Assembly: GCF_017874615.1 (NCBI RefSeq)
Contig: NZ_JAGIKV010000007.1
Location: 1 to 64,000 of the forward strand
Direction of reading: 5' to 3'
Origin: Paenibacillus xylanexedens
GTDB taxonomy: Bacteria; Bacillota; Bacilli; Paenibacillales; Paenibacillaceae
Length of the DNA: 64,000 bases
The position numbers and the translations under genes are program-made. Within the stretch, counting starts at the first letter, position 1. Every line of letters begins with the position of its first letter. Positions 47,893 through 57,493 of this stretch are shown here, in pieces. The notes under the pieces are model-generated. The model did no database searches. It was not told where the DNA came from and worked only from the letters and a program-made list of their open reading frames with translations.

Positions 47893-47924
47893 CGCTTCCT
47901 TCTCTGATGAAGGAGGCGTTTTTT
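47893..47924 (+). terminator. terminator before the AI-2E gene
   Basis: CGCTTCCTTC and GAAGGAGGCG pair (one G-T), followed by TTTTTT. It closes the YrrD and zinc-ribbon genes. The 47744-48037 gap also holds a perfect inverted repeat CATGACA/TGTCATG at 47775-47793 of unknown use. Confidence 0.85.
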
Positions 47925-48037
47925 GGGTTTAAGAAAAAATGTTCGGATTGCTCCTTTCCACTTCTGCGCTGTGTTAATAAATATTACCTTTCCTACATAT
48001 ACTGACTCTCAGAGCCAGTCCAAAAGGAGAGATGCAA

Positions 48038-49105
48038 GTGGAGCAATTAACCAAAAACAAGCTGTTCCGTTACGCGATCTGGCTGTTGCTCGGATTGATT
48101 ATTCTGTACTTTATATGGATGCTACGGCCTTTACTGCTTCACATATATGCTTTCTTAAAAACAGTGCTGGCGCCCTTTATCGTAGCCCTTATCATATCCT
48201 ATGTACTTAATCCGATTGTCAGCATGCTGGGAGGGCGCAAGGTGCCGCGTACGATTGCGGTACTACTCATATATGCCTTTTTCCTGACCTGCCTTGGTGT
48301 CATTCTAATGAATGTCATTCCAGTTTTGATTGAACAGCTGGGGGAACTCAACGAGCATATGCCGGAACTGTCCATGCGTGCCCAGAGCCTGATGAACAAT
48401 ATGGATCACAAATTAATGCCGCCAAGTGTGCGAACAGGCATGAACAGTTGGTTTTTTCAGATGGAGGATCGACTAACTCAGGGAATTGCCGTGCTTATGG
48501 ACAATATCGGGGCGACCATTAATGTGTTATTCAATGTGTTTATCGTGCCATTTCTGATCTTTTATATGTTAAAAGACTTTGAGGTGTTTGAACGCACCAT
48601 TGTGGCGTATCTTCCGCGTTCACGTCGTAAAGCGATTGTCTCGGTGATGAAAGAGATCGATACTGCACTGGGGAACTACATTCGGGGACAGTTTATTGTC
48701 TGTGTCATTGTTGGTATCTTTGCCTACATTGGTTATATCGTCATTGATATGCCGTATGCCCTGCTGCTTGCAAGCATTGTAGCTGTGTTTAACATTGTGC
48801 CCTACTTGGGGCCGTTTCTCGGCGCTGCTCCTGCTGTGGTCATGGCATCAACCGTATCGTTTAAAATGGTACTACTTGTTGTCATTGTGAACACACTGTG
48901 CCAGGTGTTGGAGAGTAATGTTATTTCTCCTCAGGTGGTGGGACGTACGTTGCATCTGCATCCACTGTCGATTATATTTGCACTGCTCGTCGGAGGTGAA
49001 TTGGCAGGCATTGTAGGTTTAATTCTGGCAGTACCCGTTTTTGCCGTGCTGAAGGTGATTGTGCAACACTTTTTCGCCTATTACATCAAACGAAGGACCG
49101 ACTAA
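48038..49105 (+). CDS. AI-2E family transporter (YrrI-like)
   Basis: A 355-residue membrane protein with about eight spans. Typical family blocks are LAPFIVALIISYVLNPIV, GQFIVCVIVGIFAYIGY and NIVPYLGPFLGA. Members of this family move varied solutes including sodium/proton and autoinducer-2; I cannot set the substrate. GTG 48038 sits ~9 bases after GGAG, a better spacing than the ATG at 48032. It precedes alaS as YrrI does in Bacillus. Confidence 0.85.
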   Translation: MEQLTKNKLFRYAIWLLLGLIILYFIWMLRPLLLHIYAFLKTVLAPFIVALIISYVLNPIVSMLGGRKVPRTIAVLLIYAFFLTCLGVILMNVIPVLIEQLGELNEHMPELSMRAQSLMNNMDHKLMPPSVRTGMNSWFFQMEDRLTQGIAVLMDNIGATINVLFNVFIVPFLIFYMLKDFEVFERTIVAYLPRSRRKAIVSVMKEIDTALGNYIRGQFIVCVIVGIFAYIGYIVIDMPYALLLASIVAVFNIVPYLGPFLGAAPAVVMASTVSFKMVLLVVIVNTLCQVLESNVISPQVVGRTLHLHPLSIIFALLVGGELAGIVGLILAVPVFAVLKVIVQHFFAYYIKRRTD

Positions 49106-49136
49106 TTAGTAGGGCTAAAACATCAACGAGGCCGCG

Positions 49137-49165
49137 TTGACACCCGCTTGTGCTACCGATATAAT
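49137..49165 (+). promoter_or_regulatory. consensus sigma-A promoter of alaS
   Basis: TTGACA, exactly 17 bases, TATAAT: a full match to the consensus. The transcript would start near 49172 with the T-box leader. Confidence 0.95.
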
Positions 49166-49171
49166 GAGTGT

Positions 49172-49459
49172 GTATGTTGAGAACATGAAATCGATGATGA
49201 AATAAAGTACGCCGAGGGTTCCTTTCCTCAGAGAATAGACTTCATCGGATCAGGGTGAGCCTGAACTGATGGCTGGAAGAGTCTTGAAAGATGAAGCGGC
49301 AGAAAGCTGATTTCGGAGTGCAGGATAACCCTGCCGGGAGCGACCGTTATTTCGCATGAACGAGGAGATTGTTTGTTTATCCATGCAGCAAGGGATGAAC
49401 AGCAATAACCAGGGTGGTACCGCGATGACATCGTCCCTGATTATTCAGGGGCGTTTTTT
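49172..49459 (+). ncRNA. T-box leader of alaS, specifier GCT (Ala)
   Basis: The T-box core AGGGTGGTACCGCG lies at 49411-49424 and the terminator CGTCCCTGA/TCAGGGGCG with six T at 49431-49459. In Stem I, GAAATC (5') pairs with GATTTC (3'), AAAGTA is the 5' loop side, GCCG pairs with CGGC, and the 3' loop reads AGAAA-GCT. The specifier GCT (49306-49308) is an Ala codon. UGGU in the core can pair with the ACCA end of tRNA-Ala. Fold drawn by eye. Confidence 0.95.
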
Positions 49460-49540
49460 GTGTTTATTTTTACAAAAACAATGTTGACCAACCGGAGCGA
49501 ATACGCAACGGACTATTATAATTTAATGGGGGCATCCAGT

Positions 49541-52171
49541 ATGAAAGCCAGTGAAATCCGGTCCAAATGGATAGAGTTTTTTGCAAGTAAAGGTCACAAA
49601 ATCGAGCCGAGCGCATCGCTCGTGCCTCACAACGATCCTTCCCTTTTGTGGATCAATGCAGGTATGGCACCGCTCAAACCATATTTTGACGGACGTGAGA
49701 AGCCGGAGAACCCGCGTCTAGCGAACTCCCAAAAATGTATCCGTACCAATGATATTGAGAATGTCGGCAAAACGCGTCGTCACCATACGTTCTTTGAAAT
49801 GCTCGGCAATTTCTCTATTGGAGATTACTTCAAGGAAGAGACGGTTACATGGGCATGGGAGTTCTTGACCAGCAAAGAGTGGATCGGTTTCGATCCGGAA
49901 CGTCTTTCCGTAACGGTATATCCGGAAGATGAAGAAGCTTTCAAACTGTGGAACGAAAAAGTGGGACTGCCTGCTGAACGTATCATCAAATTGGATGAAA
50001 ACTTCTGGGATATCGGCGAAGGCCCATGTGGACCTTGTACCGAGATCTTCTATGACCGCGGCGAAGCTTACGGAAACGACATGAGTGATCCTGAAATGTA
50101 TCCAGGTGGGGAAAACGAACGTTATCTGGAAGTATGGAACCTGGTATTCTCCCAGTTCAACCATAACAAGGACGGCAGCTACACACCGCTTCCTAACAAA
50201 AATATTGATACAGGTGCAGGTTTGGAGCGTTTTGCTTCCATTCTGCAAAATGTGGACTCCAACTTCGACACAGACCTGTTCCAACCGATGATTCAAAGAA
50301 CAGCCGCTCTTGCGGATGTGAAATATAACGACAGCGTAGAGATTGATGTTGCACTGAAAGTCATTGCCGATCATATCCGTACGGTTGCCTTTGCAGTAGG
50401 TGATGGCGTTCTGCCAAGTAATGAAGGACGTGGATATGTCATCCGCCGCTTGCTTCGCCGTGCAGTTCGTTATGGAAAAGTACTTGGACTTGACCGTCCA
50501 TTCCTGTATGAATTGACAACAACCGTTGGTGAAGTGATGGGCATGTACTACCCTGAGGTAGTAGACAAACAGGAGTTCATCGCCAAAGTAATCAAAACCG
50601 AGGAAGAGCGTTTCCACGAAACTCTAACAGATGGTCTGGCTATTCTGGCTGATATCAGCGGCACAGCCAAATCAGAAGGACGCACCGTTATTAGCGGACC
50701 TGAAGCTTTCAAGCTGTATGATACGTACGGTTTCCCGTTTGACCTGACAGAAGATTATGCAGCAGAGCATGGTCTGACTGTGGACCGTGAAGGTTTTGAT
50801 GCTTCCATGCAGAAACAACGTGAGCTTGGACGTGCTGGGCGTCAAGAGAACGAGAGCATGAAAGTTCAAGGCGGACCACTTGCTGATCTGGAGGTTAAAA
50901 GCGAGTTTGTTGGTTATACTGACCTGTTGACGGAAGCAAAAGTGGTAGCCATCGTAGCTGGTGACGCCCTTGTTGAATCTGTAGGCGAAGGACAGACGTG
51001 TCAGGTTGTTCTGGACAAGACTCCGTTCTACGCGGAAAGTGGGGGTCAAGTGAGTGATCAGGGCTTGCTGCGAGGTGCTAGTGTAACAGCAAAAGTACAA
51101 GGTTTGTTCAAAGCTCCACTCGGACAACATGTACATCTGGTGACTGTGGAGTCTGGTGAACTGCGTGTAGGTGATGTGATCAACGCCGAAGTAGACTCAG
51201 CGAAACGTGGCGACATTATCAAAAACCATACAGCAACCCACTTGCTGCACAAGGCACTCAAAGATGTGCTCGGCACACACGTAAACCAGGCAGGATCGCT
51301 CGTAGAGCCACAGCGTCTACGGTTTGACTTCTCTCACTTCGGCAGCATTACGCCGGAAGAGTTGACAGAAATTGAGCGTCAAGTGAACGAACAGATCTGG
51401 AATCGTCTGAACGTGAACATCGAGCTGAAAGCTATTGATGAAGCCAAAGAAATGGGGGCAATGGCCCTGTTTGGCGAAAAATATGGAGATATTGTACGTG
51501 TCGTTCAAGTCGGAGACTACAGTTTGGAACTTTGTGGCGGCTGTCACGTAAATAATACTTCAGAGATTGGAATCTTCAAACTGGTGAGCGAGAGCGGAAT
51601 TGGATCCGGCGTACGCCGGATCGAAGCTGTAACTGGCCGCGGCGCATATCTGTATGTGGAAAGCCAGTTGGAACTGCTTAAACAATCAGCAGCACTGCTC
51701 AAAGCAAATGTGGCTGATGTACCTAAACGGATTGAAGGTCTGAACCAACAACTGAAAGAAGCAGCCAGAGAGACTGAATCCCTGCAAAGCAAGCTGAGTG
51801 CTATGGAAGCGGGTCAATTGACCGATCAAGTGGTACAAGCAGGAAATACACAATTGCTGGCAGCACGCGTAGATGCTCCGAACATGGATGCGCTGCGTAC
51901 AGTGGCAGATGAGTTGAAAGTAAAATTGCCTAACGCGGTACTCGTATTGGGTGCTCCAGCGGACGGCAAAGTGAATTTTGTTGTAGCAGTACCTGCTGAA
52001 CAAGTAAAACAAGGATTACACGCAGGCAAAATCGTCAAAGAAGTCGCAGCAGTATGCGGCGGTGGCGGTGGTGGACGTCCAGATATGGCGCAAGCCGGAG
52101 GTAAGGATGCGACCAAGCTGGATGAAGCGCTGAAACTGGCGGTTTCGCTGGTTAGCGGGCATAATGCATAA
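49541..52171 (+). CDS. alaS: alanyl-tRNA synthetase
   Basis: An 876-residue class II synthetase. The catalytic part begins [18 protein letters not shown] and has the motif 2 area [13 protein letters not shown] and motif 3 [20 protein letters not shown]. The editing domain has the zinc-binding [11 protein letters not shown] and [13 protein letters not shown]. The C-terminal C-Ala ends with [18 protein letters not shown] 49541 with GGGGG 8 bases upstream; upstream in-frame codons overlap the terminator region. T-box controlled. Confidence 0.97.
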   Translation: MKASEIRSKWIEFFASKGHKIEPSASLVPHNDPSLLWINAGMAPLKPYFDGREKPENPRLANSQKCIRTNDIENVGKTRRHHTFFEMLGNFSIGDYFKEETVTWAWEFLTSKEWIGFDPERLSVTVYPEDEEAFKLWNEKVGLPAERIIKLDENFWDIGEGPCGPCTEIFYDRGEAYGNDMSDPEMYPGGENERYLEVWNLVFSQFNHNKDGSYTPLPNKNIDTGAGLERFASILQNVDSNFDTDLFQPMIQRTAALADVKYNDSVEIDVALKVIADHIRTVAFAVGDGVLPSNEGRGYVIRRLLRRAVRYGKVLGLDRPFLYELTTTVGEVMGMYYPEVVDKQEFIAKVIKTEEERFHETLTDGLAILADISGTAKSEGRTVISGPEAFKLYDTYGFPFDLTEDYAAEHGLTVDREGFDASMQKQRELGRAGRQENESMKVQGGPLADLEVKSEFVGYTDLLTEAKVVAIVAGDALVESVGEGQTCQVVLDKTPFYAESGGQVSDQGLLRGASVTAKVQGLFKAPLGQHVHLVTVESGELRVGDVINAEVDSAKRGDIIKNHTATHLLHKALKDVLGTHVNQAGSLVEPQRLRFDFSHFGSITPEELTEIERQVNEQIWNRLNVNIELKAIDEAKEMGAMALFGEKYGDIVRVVQVGDYSLELCGGCHVNNTSEIGIFKLVSESGIGSGVRRIEAVTGRGAYLYVESQLELLKQSAALLKANVADVPKRIEGLNQQLKEAARETESLQSKLSAMEAGQLTDQVVQAGNTQLLAARVDAPNMDALRTVADELKVKLPNAVLVLGAPADGKVNFVVAVPAEQVKQGLHAGKIVKEVAAVCGGGGGGRPDMAQAGGKDATKLDEALKLAVSLVSGHNA

Positions 52172-52196
52172 ATCCATTGAGTGGCTTTCAATCGTC

Positions 52197-52235
52197 AAAA
52201 AATAAATCGAAATGGTTCTGTTCGTTTATTTTTTG
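52197..52235 (+). terminator. AT-rich terminator after alaS
   Basis: AAAAAATAAA pairs with TTTATTTTTT, with CGAA/TTCG at the top. It is ~25 bases after the alaS stop. Confidence 0.75.
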
Positions 52236-52413
52236 TACCCGAGAGCGTGTGGAATCGAATGATGCAATATGCTGAAGCCAGTAAAGGACAAGCAAAAAAC
52301 ACAATTGCCTTATCCTTTGTTTACTTGTGGCAGTCAGAATATGTTATTATATAAACAGAAATCAATTCGGCAGGACATGGTCCCCATGTTCATGCAGGAG
52401 CGAGGTGTCATCA

Positions 52414-52674
52414 ATGGACTCCATGGATAAGACGGTTAAATTTAATGTGAAAGGTGACGAACAGGAAGCATCATCCAAAGAGATTCTTCTCACGGTATAT
52501 GATGCATTGGTCGATAAGGAGTATAATCCGATCAACCAGATTGTTGGGTATCTGATTTCTGGAGACCCGGCATACATTCCTCGTCACAACAACGCACGTA
52601 GTCTGGTCCGTAAAAAGGAGCGCGATGAGCTGATTGAAGAGCTTGTACGTTCCTATCTGGCCAATCACCGGTAA
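52414..52674 (+). CDS. ireB: IreB-family regulatory phosphoprotein
   Basis: An 86-residue protein (UPF0297, YrzL-like). The threonine-rich start [14 protein letters not shown] and [20 protein letters not shown] are family marks. In Enterococcus IreB is a substrate of the IreK kinase and affects cephalosporin tolerance. ATG 52414 has AGGTG upstream. Next to alaS and ruvX as in Bacillus. Confidence 0.92.
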   Translation: MDSMDKTVKFNVKGDEQEASSKEILLTVYDALVDKEYNPINQIVGYLISGDPAYIPRHNNARSLVRKKERDELIEELVRSYLANHR

Positions 52675-52802
52675 TGTACGCCGCTTCCGCTGTGTTGCAG
52701 CCTTGCAGGCAGCGGGAAATGAACCGACAGAAGACAGCCTGAAGCTTGAGAAGGCGATTATTTGTAATCGACCTGAGCAGGCCCCAGGATGGGAGAGCAT
52801 GG

Positions 52803-53219
52803 ATGAAAATATTAGGTTTGGACTATGGGGACCGAAGAATCGGAGTTGCCGCGAGTGACGTCTTCGGTTGGACTGCCCAGGGATTGGAAGTACTTGAACG
52901 CCGCCGTGATGAAGGTGAGTTCACTCGGATTGCCGATCTTGTGCGTGAGCATGAGATTAGTGAGATCGTAGTCGGACTTCCCAAAAACATGAACGGCACC
53001 GTAGGACCGCGCGGTGAGATATGCATTGCTTTTGCCGATCGCCTGCGGGATGAACTGAATTTACCTGTTCACCTTTGGGATGAACGGCTGACAACCATGG
53101 CAGCAGAACGTACGCTGATTGAAGCGGATGTCAGTCGGAAAAAACGCAAGCAAGTTGTGGACAAAATGGCCGCAAGCTTGATTTTGCAAAATTATTTGGA
53201 TGCCAATAGTAGAAGGTGA
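52803..53219 (+). CDS. ruvX: RuvX/YqgF-family nuclease
   Basis: A 138-residue RNase H-fold protein with GLDYGDRRIGVAASD, VVGLPKNMNGTVGPRG and WDERLTTMAAER. Members process 16S rRNA 5' ends or cut junction DNA. ATG 52803 follows GGGAGA by 6 bases. It lies in the ireB-ruvX-DUF1292 order typical of Firmicutes. Confidence 0.93.
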   Translation: MKILGLDYGDRRIGVAASDVFGWTAQGLEVLERRRDEGEFTRIADLVREHEISEIVVGLPKNMNGTVGPRGEICIAFADRLRDELNLPVHLWDERLTTMAAERTLIEADVSRKKRKQVVDKMAASLILQNYLDANSRR

Positions 53220-53231
53220 GGGGGATCAACA

Positions 53232-53531
53232 ATGGCTGAAGATCAACTGGGTATGGAAGAAGAAGCGGAAATTATTTACATTGCGGATGACGAGGGTAAT
53301 GAAGAGGAATTTGAAGTCATCATGAAGTTTGAAGTAGACGGTTCGGAGGCCAAGTACATGATGGTTGCTCCGGTTGAACCTGAAGATGGCGAAACGGATG
53401 TATATGCATTCCGTTATGAAGAAGAGGGCGACGATATTAAACTTTTCGTCATCCAAGATGATGCCGAGTGGGATATCGTCGAGGAGACGTTTAATACATT
53501 TCTTGCTGAAGATGAAGAGGAAGCGAACTAA
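53232..53531 (+). CDS. DUF1292 protein (YrzB-like), first copy
   Basis: A 99-residue highly acidic protein. The DUF1292 core runs through VIMKFEVDGSEAKYMMVAP and VYAFRYEEEGDDIKLFVI. Family function is unknown; YrzB lies at the same place in Bacillus. GAGGGGGA precedes the ATG. Immediately followed by a second, diverged copy. Confidence 0.88.
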   Translation: MAEDQLGMEEEAEIIYIADDEGNEEEFEVIMKFEVDGSEAKYMMVAPVEPEDGETDVYAFRYEEEGDDIKLFVIQDDAEWDIVEETFNTFLAEDEEEAN

Positions 53532-53846
53532 ATGACGGAATATAGCCGCAAAGACCTGAAATGGACAGATTCACTGCGTCTGGCATTCGGTGCTCATGTT
53601 GAGCTCGAAGAAGAGAACGGTAAATCACAACCGTATGACTTGTTGGCTGAGTTCGAAGTGAACGGTCAGCAGTACGCGGTGCTCCGCAGTTCGTTGCGAC
53701 CTTATGACGAGGTTGAACTTCTGCGGGTATCACCTGGAAGTGAAGACCAGATCATGCCGGAGTTAGTTACGATCGACGATGATGATGAGTGGGAGAACAT
53801 CTCGGAATTGTATGATGAGTGTACACTCCCGATAGACGAAGATTAA
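53532..53846 (+). CDS. second DUF1292-like protein
   Basis: A 104-residue acidic protein starting right after the stop of the first copy. Segments LLAEFEVNGQQYAVLRSS and VELLRVSPGSEDQI echo the layout of DUF1292, so it is probably a diverged tandem copy. GAAGAGGAA in the end of the first gene is its ribosome site. Function unknown. Confidence 0.75.
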   Translation: MTEYSRKDLKWTDSLRLAFGAHVELEEENGKSQPYDLLAEFEVNGQQYAVLRSSLRPYDEVELLRVSPGSEDQIMPELVTIDDDDEWENISELYDECTLPIDED

Positions 53847-53871
53847 ATCAGCTTCAAATTGAAGAAACCGG

Positions 53872-53896
53872 GAGGGCGGAGAAGTCCGCTCTTTTT
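53872..53896 (+). terminator. terminator between DUF1292 genes and mltG
   Basis: AGGGCGGA/TCCGCTCT hairpin with a 4-base loop (some G-T) followed by TTTTT. Moderate stem. Confidence 0.6.
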
Positions 53897-53922
53897 GGTT
53901 GTGTAAAGGAGTTGTTTCTTTT

Positions 53923-54963
53923 TTGAAAGGGAAAGCAATTGTAGTCATACTGCTTATCATTGTAGTTCTTGCCGGAGGCGCAGGTGGATACGTATGGAGT
54001 ATGATGCGTCCTGTGGAAGCTTCTACAGAACCAGTCGTATTCGAGATTAAGAGCGGATCGGGAACTTCGAAAATCGCGGATCAGCTTCAAGAAGAAGGCC
54101 TCATCCGAAGTGGGTTAACCTTCAAAGGGTATTTAAAGTGGAAGAAACTAGGTTCAAATTTCATGGCGGGTACATATTCTATGAATCCTGGCGTGACATA
54201 TGATGAGATTGTTAGCAAGCTGAGTAGTGGGGAAGTTATACCGGAAGAAATGGTGAAATTTACGATTCCAGAGGGTTATAACGTTCTGCAAATGGCGGGT
54301 AAGCTTTCTTATGAGCATGTTGTAGATCGGGATGAATTCATTAAGCTGGCCAATGATCCTTCGGCCTTCGATGTAGATATCATCAAAGATATTCCAGTGG
54401 ATGAAGAACTTCGCTACGTATTGGAAGGGTATCTATTCCCGGAGACGTATGAGCTGAAAAAGGGAAGTTCCACACATGATGTGATGCAACGGATGCTGGA
54501 AGAATTCCAGACTAAGATTAATTCCATTCCTGATTTGGAAGCCAAGCTTCAGGAAAAGAACCTTTCTCTGCATGAACTGCTGACGATTGCATCACTCGTG
54601 GAGAAAGAAGTTGTGGTGGATGAGGAACGTGCTCTGGTTGCAGGTGTAATCTACAATCGGATCAATCAAGATATGAAGCTGGAGATTGATGCTACCGTGC
54701 AATATCTGCTCGACAGACCGAAGGAACGATTGTTTTTCAAGGATCTAAAGGTGAAAAGTCCCTATAATACGTACCTGAACAAAGGCTTGCCACCCGGTCC
54801 GATTGCCAGTCCAAGTCTTCCGTCCATTGAGGCAGCGCTAAATCCGGAAGCTTCGGAGTATCTGTTCTATGTGACAAAAAAGGATGGCTCGTCTGGACAT
54901 CTATTTGCCAAAACGTATAAGGAACACCAGCAAAATATAGCCAAAAGTAAGGCTGCGCAATAA
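53923..54963 (+). CDS. mltG: endolytic murein transglycosylase MltG
   Basis: A 346-residue membrane-anchored enzyme that cuts new glycan strands. One N-terminal span (~5-25), a LysM-like part, and the YceG domain with LEGYLFPETYEL, the catalytic glutamate in TIASLVEKEVVV, and GLPPGPIASPSLPSI. The start is probably TTG 53923; AAAGGAG lies 11 bases upstream, slightly far, so a start at TTG 53899 cannot be excluded. It is followed directly by trhP1. Confidence 0.93.
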   Translation: MKGKAIVVILLIIVVLAGGAGGYVWSMMRPVEASTEPVVFEIKSGSGTSKIADQLQEEGLIRSGLTFKGYLKWKKLGSNFMAGTYSMNPGVTYDEIVSKLSSGEVIPEEMVKFTIPEGYNVLQMAGKLSYEHVVDRDEFIKLANDPSAFDVDIIKDIPVDEELRYVLEGYLFPETYELKKGSSTHDVMQRMLEEFQTKINSIPDLEAKLQEKNLSLHELLTIASLVEKEVVVDEERALVAGVIYNRINQDMKLEIDATVQYLLDRPKERLFFKDLKVKSPYNTYLNKGLPPGPIASPSLPSIEAALNPEASEYLFYVTKKDGSSGHLFAKTYKEHQQNIAKSKAAQ

Positions 54964-54977
54964 GCGGAGGGGATTAT

Positions 54978-55907
54978 ATGAGTAAGAAACATGAACTGCT
55001 CGTTACAGCAGCGAATGTGAAAGAGGCAGAAGTGCTGCTCCAGGCTGGAGCAGATGCTCTGGTCATTGGAGATGATCGATTCGGCATGCGTCTACCAGGC
55101 AGCTTTAGCGTGGAAGAGACAGCAGAGGTGGTTGCCATTGCAGCCAAACATCAGGCGCGTGTGTATGTATCCATGACTAATCTGATGTCCAACGAACTGT
55201 TGAAAGAATTGCCTGAATATGTTCAATCACTTGGCAGAATCGGTATTGATGGTGTGGAGTTTAATGATCCATCCGTGCAGGCCACCATGAAGGAATACGC
55301 TCCACATGTGAAGCTGCACTGGAATGCGGAGATGACTTCAACGAACTATGCGACGGCCAACTATTGGGGAACCAAGGGAGCGAGTCGCGTTGTACTTGCC
55401 CGAGAGTTGAATATGGACGAGTTGACGGAAATGGTTCCTTTTCTGAAGGTGGAAGCTCAGGTTCAGGTGCATGGCATGACGAATATTTATCATTCCAAGC
55501 GCAGTCTGGTGCAAAGTTACATGGCTCATCAAGGACGGCCGGTTGAGGGACATCTGGGCAAAGAACGGGGATTGTTCCTGATCGAGGCTGAACGCCGGGA
55601 TGAGAAATTCCCGATCTATGAGGATATTAACGGTACACACATTATGAGCTCAGAGGATATATGTATCCTCGAAGATCTTCATCTGTTGATGGAGGCGGGT
55701 GTGCACAGTTTCAAAATTGAAGGTATGTTAAAATCACTTACCTACAACGAAGCTGTTGTACGTGCATATCGGACAGCGATTGACAGTTATGTAGCCGATG
55801 CCGATGCATATGCTTTTTCTGAAGAGTGGCTCGCTGAGGTGCGGAAGTTACAGGACCCTGAACGTGAATTGTCGTTTGGATTTTTCTATAAAGAACAAGT
55901 GTATTAA
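54978..55907 (+). CDS. trhP1: U32-family tRNA hydroxylation protein TrhP1 (YrrN-like)
   Basis: A 309-residue TIM-barrel-like U32 protein. Blocks: LQAGADALVIGDDRFGMR, SFSVEETAEVV and HSFKIEGMLKS. It lacks the four-cysteine cluster of its partner. In Bacillus YrrN with YrrO makes 5-hydroxyuridine at tRNA position 34. GCGGAGG upstream. In Bacillus the methylase gene trmR lies between mltG and yrrN; here the gap is only 14 bases. Confidence 0.88.
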   Translation: MSKKHELLVTAANVKEAEVLLQAGADALVIGDDRFGMRLPGSFSVEETAEVVAIAAKHQARVYVSMTNLMSNELLKELPEYVQSLGRIGIDGVEFNDPSVQATMKEYAPHVKLHWNAEMTSTNYATANYWGTKGASRVVLARELNMDELTEMVPFLKVEAQVQVHGMTNIYHSKRSLVQSYMAHQGRPVEGHLGKERGLFLIEAERRDEKFPIYEDINGTHIMSSEDICILEDLHLLMEAGVHSFKIEGMLKSLTYNEAVVRAYRTAIDSYVADADAYAFSEEWLAEVRKLQDPERELSFGFFYKEQVY

Positions 55908-55924
55908 TAGATGAGGTGAACAGA

Positions 55925-57253
55925 ATGGAAACAGTGGCGGTACAGCGGAAGTTCTCGGGGAAACGTAACCGTCTGGACAAACCGGAGCTGCTAGCTCCGG
56001 CGGGTAATCTGGAAAAACTGAAATTTGCGATCCATTACGGTGCAGATGCCGTATATATCGGTGGACAGGCCTATGGACTGCGTTCCAACGCGGATAACTT
56101 CAGCTTTGAAGAGATGCGTGAAGGTGTGGAGTTTGCCAAAAAGTATGGAGCCAAAGTGTTCGTAGCGACGAACATCTATGCACATAATGAGGATGTTGAG
56201 GGTATCGAAACGTACCTGCAAAACCTCTATAATGCGGGGATCTCTGCGATCATCGTAGCCGATCCGGCTATCATTGAAGTAGCTCTTCGTGCTGTGCCAG
56301 GCCTTGAGGTACATCTAAGTACTCAACAATCCACACTCAACTGGCAAGCCGTGAAGTTCTGGAAAGATGAAGGACTTCCACGTGTTGTTCTCGGACGTGA
56401 GACCAGCTTTGAAGAGATTGAAGAGATCAAGGCCAATGTGGATATCGAAATTGAAGCCTTTATTCATGGGGCGATGTGTTCCTCGTATTCCGGACGTTGT
56501 GTGCTCTCCAACCATTTTACGGATCGGGACTCCAACCGGGGTGGCTGTTGCCAGTCTTGTCGCTGGAAGTATGATCTGTTCGAGGATGCGAGAGAAGATA
56601 CGGTGTGGGTCAGCGAAGAGGACATGCAGATGAAGGCACCTGCGCCATTCAAACTGGGTGAGAACCAGCTTCCTCTGTTCCAGGAACAGGATAATTCATT
56701 CTCCATGGGATCTAAGGATCTGTGCATGATTGGTCATATCCCAGAGTTGATTGATGTGGGTGTGGACAGTTTCAAGATCGAAGGACGTATGAAATCTATC
56801 CACTACGTGGCAACTGTGGTTAACGTATACCGTCAAGCCATTGACGCTTATATGGCCGACCCGGACAACTATGTTCTGAAACCTGAGTGGGTTGAAGAAA
56901 TGAACAAAGCGGCAAATCGCCCGCTCAATACCGGCTTTTTCTATGATACACCAGACCATGAAGATCATATCTATGAACCGGAAGAAAAGGCTGTACCTTT
57001 TGACTTCGCTGGCTTGGTCATGGGGTATGATGCTGTCACAGGAATGGCAACCATTCAACAGCGCAATCACTTCAAACCAGGACAGGAAATCGAATTTTTC
57101 GGTCCGGGAGGTCACTTTTTCAAACAGGTGGTCGGCGAAATACAGGATGAAGAGGGCAATGTTCTAGATGCTGCTCGTCACCCGTTGCAACTGATTAAAA
57201 TGAAGGTAGATCAACCGGTTTCGTACTTCGATATGATGAGAAAAAAGAAGTAG
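55925..57253 (+). CDS. trhP2: U32-family tRNA hydroxylation protein TrhP2 (YrrO-like)
   Basis: A 442-residue U32 protein. The N-terminal block PELLAPAGNLEKLKFAIHYG and the cysteines in HGAMCSSYSGRC and GGCCQSCRWKY (likely Fe-S ligands) are seen, plus a C-terminal beta domain. It works with TrhP1 on tRNA U34. ATG 55925 has GAGGTGA 5 bases upstream; the GTG at 55916 lies within that site. Starts 17 bases after trhP1. Confidence 0.9.
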   Translation: METVAVQRKFSGKRNRLDKPELLAPAGNLEKLKFAIHYGADAVYIGGQAYGLRSNADNFSFEEMREGVEFAKKYGAKVFVATNIYAHNEDVEGIETYLQNLYNAGISAIIVADPAIIEVALRAVPGLEVHLSTQQSTLNWQAVKFWKDEGLPRVVLGRETSFEEIEEIKANVDIEIEAFIHGAMCSSYSGRCVLSNHFTDRDSNRGGCCQSCRWKYDLFEDAREDTVWVSEEDMQMKAPAPFKLGENQLPLFQEQDNSFSMGSKDLCMIGHIPELIDVGVDSFKIEGRMKSIHYVATVVNVYRQAIDAYMADPDNYVLKPEWVEEMNKAANRPLNTGFFYDTPDHEDHIYEPEEKAVPFDFAGLVMGYDAVTGMATIQQRNHFKPGQEIEFFGPGGHFFKQVVGEIQDEEGNVLDAARHPLQLIKMKVDQPVSYFDMMRKKK

Positions 57254-57323
57254 GCTCAAATACCTACAATGTGTCAATATTGTATTACGATTTAACAAAA
57301 TAGTGTTATGAAATTTACATGGG

Positions 57324-57359
57324 GACCTCCGTATATCGGCAGATGGGGGTCTTTTTTTT
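57324..57359 (+). terminator. terminator after trhP2
   Basis: GACCTCC/GGGGGTC (one T-G) with a 14-base loop and eight T. Confidence 0.85.
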
Positions 57360-57493
57360 ATAGAAAAATAGGAATAAAGTTGTAAAATATTTCTGGAAAG
57401 TGAAAGGGGAACGAAGAAAACTGTCGAATACTACATATTTATAGGGGAGAGAAAGAAAAATCTAACAAGTAAATTACTGGCAGGTGAATGGGA

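Noticed and set aside
49718-50617. 299-codon minus-strand frame opposite alaS
   Set aside because: It is a mirror of alaS codons. Composition is poor and no ribosome site precedes it.
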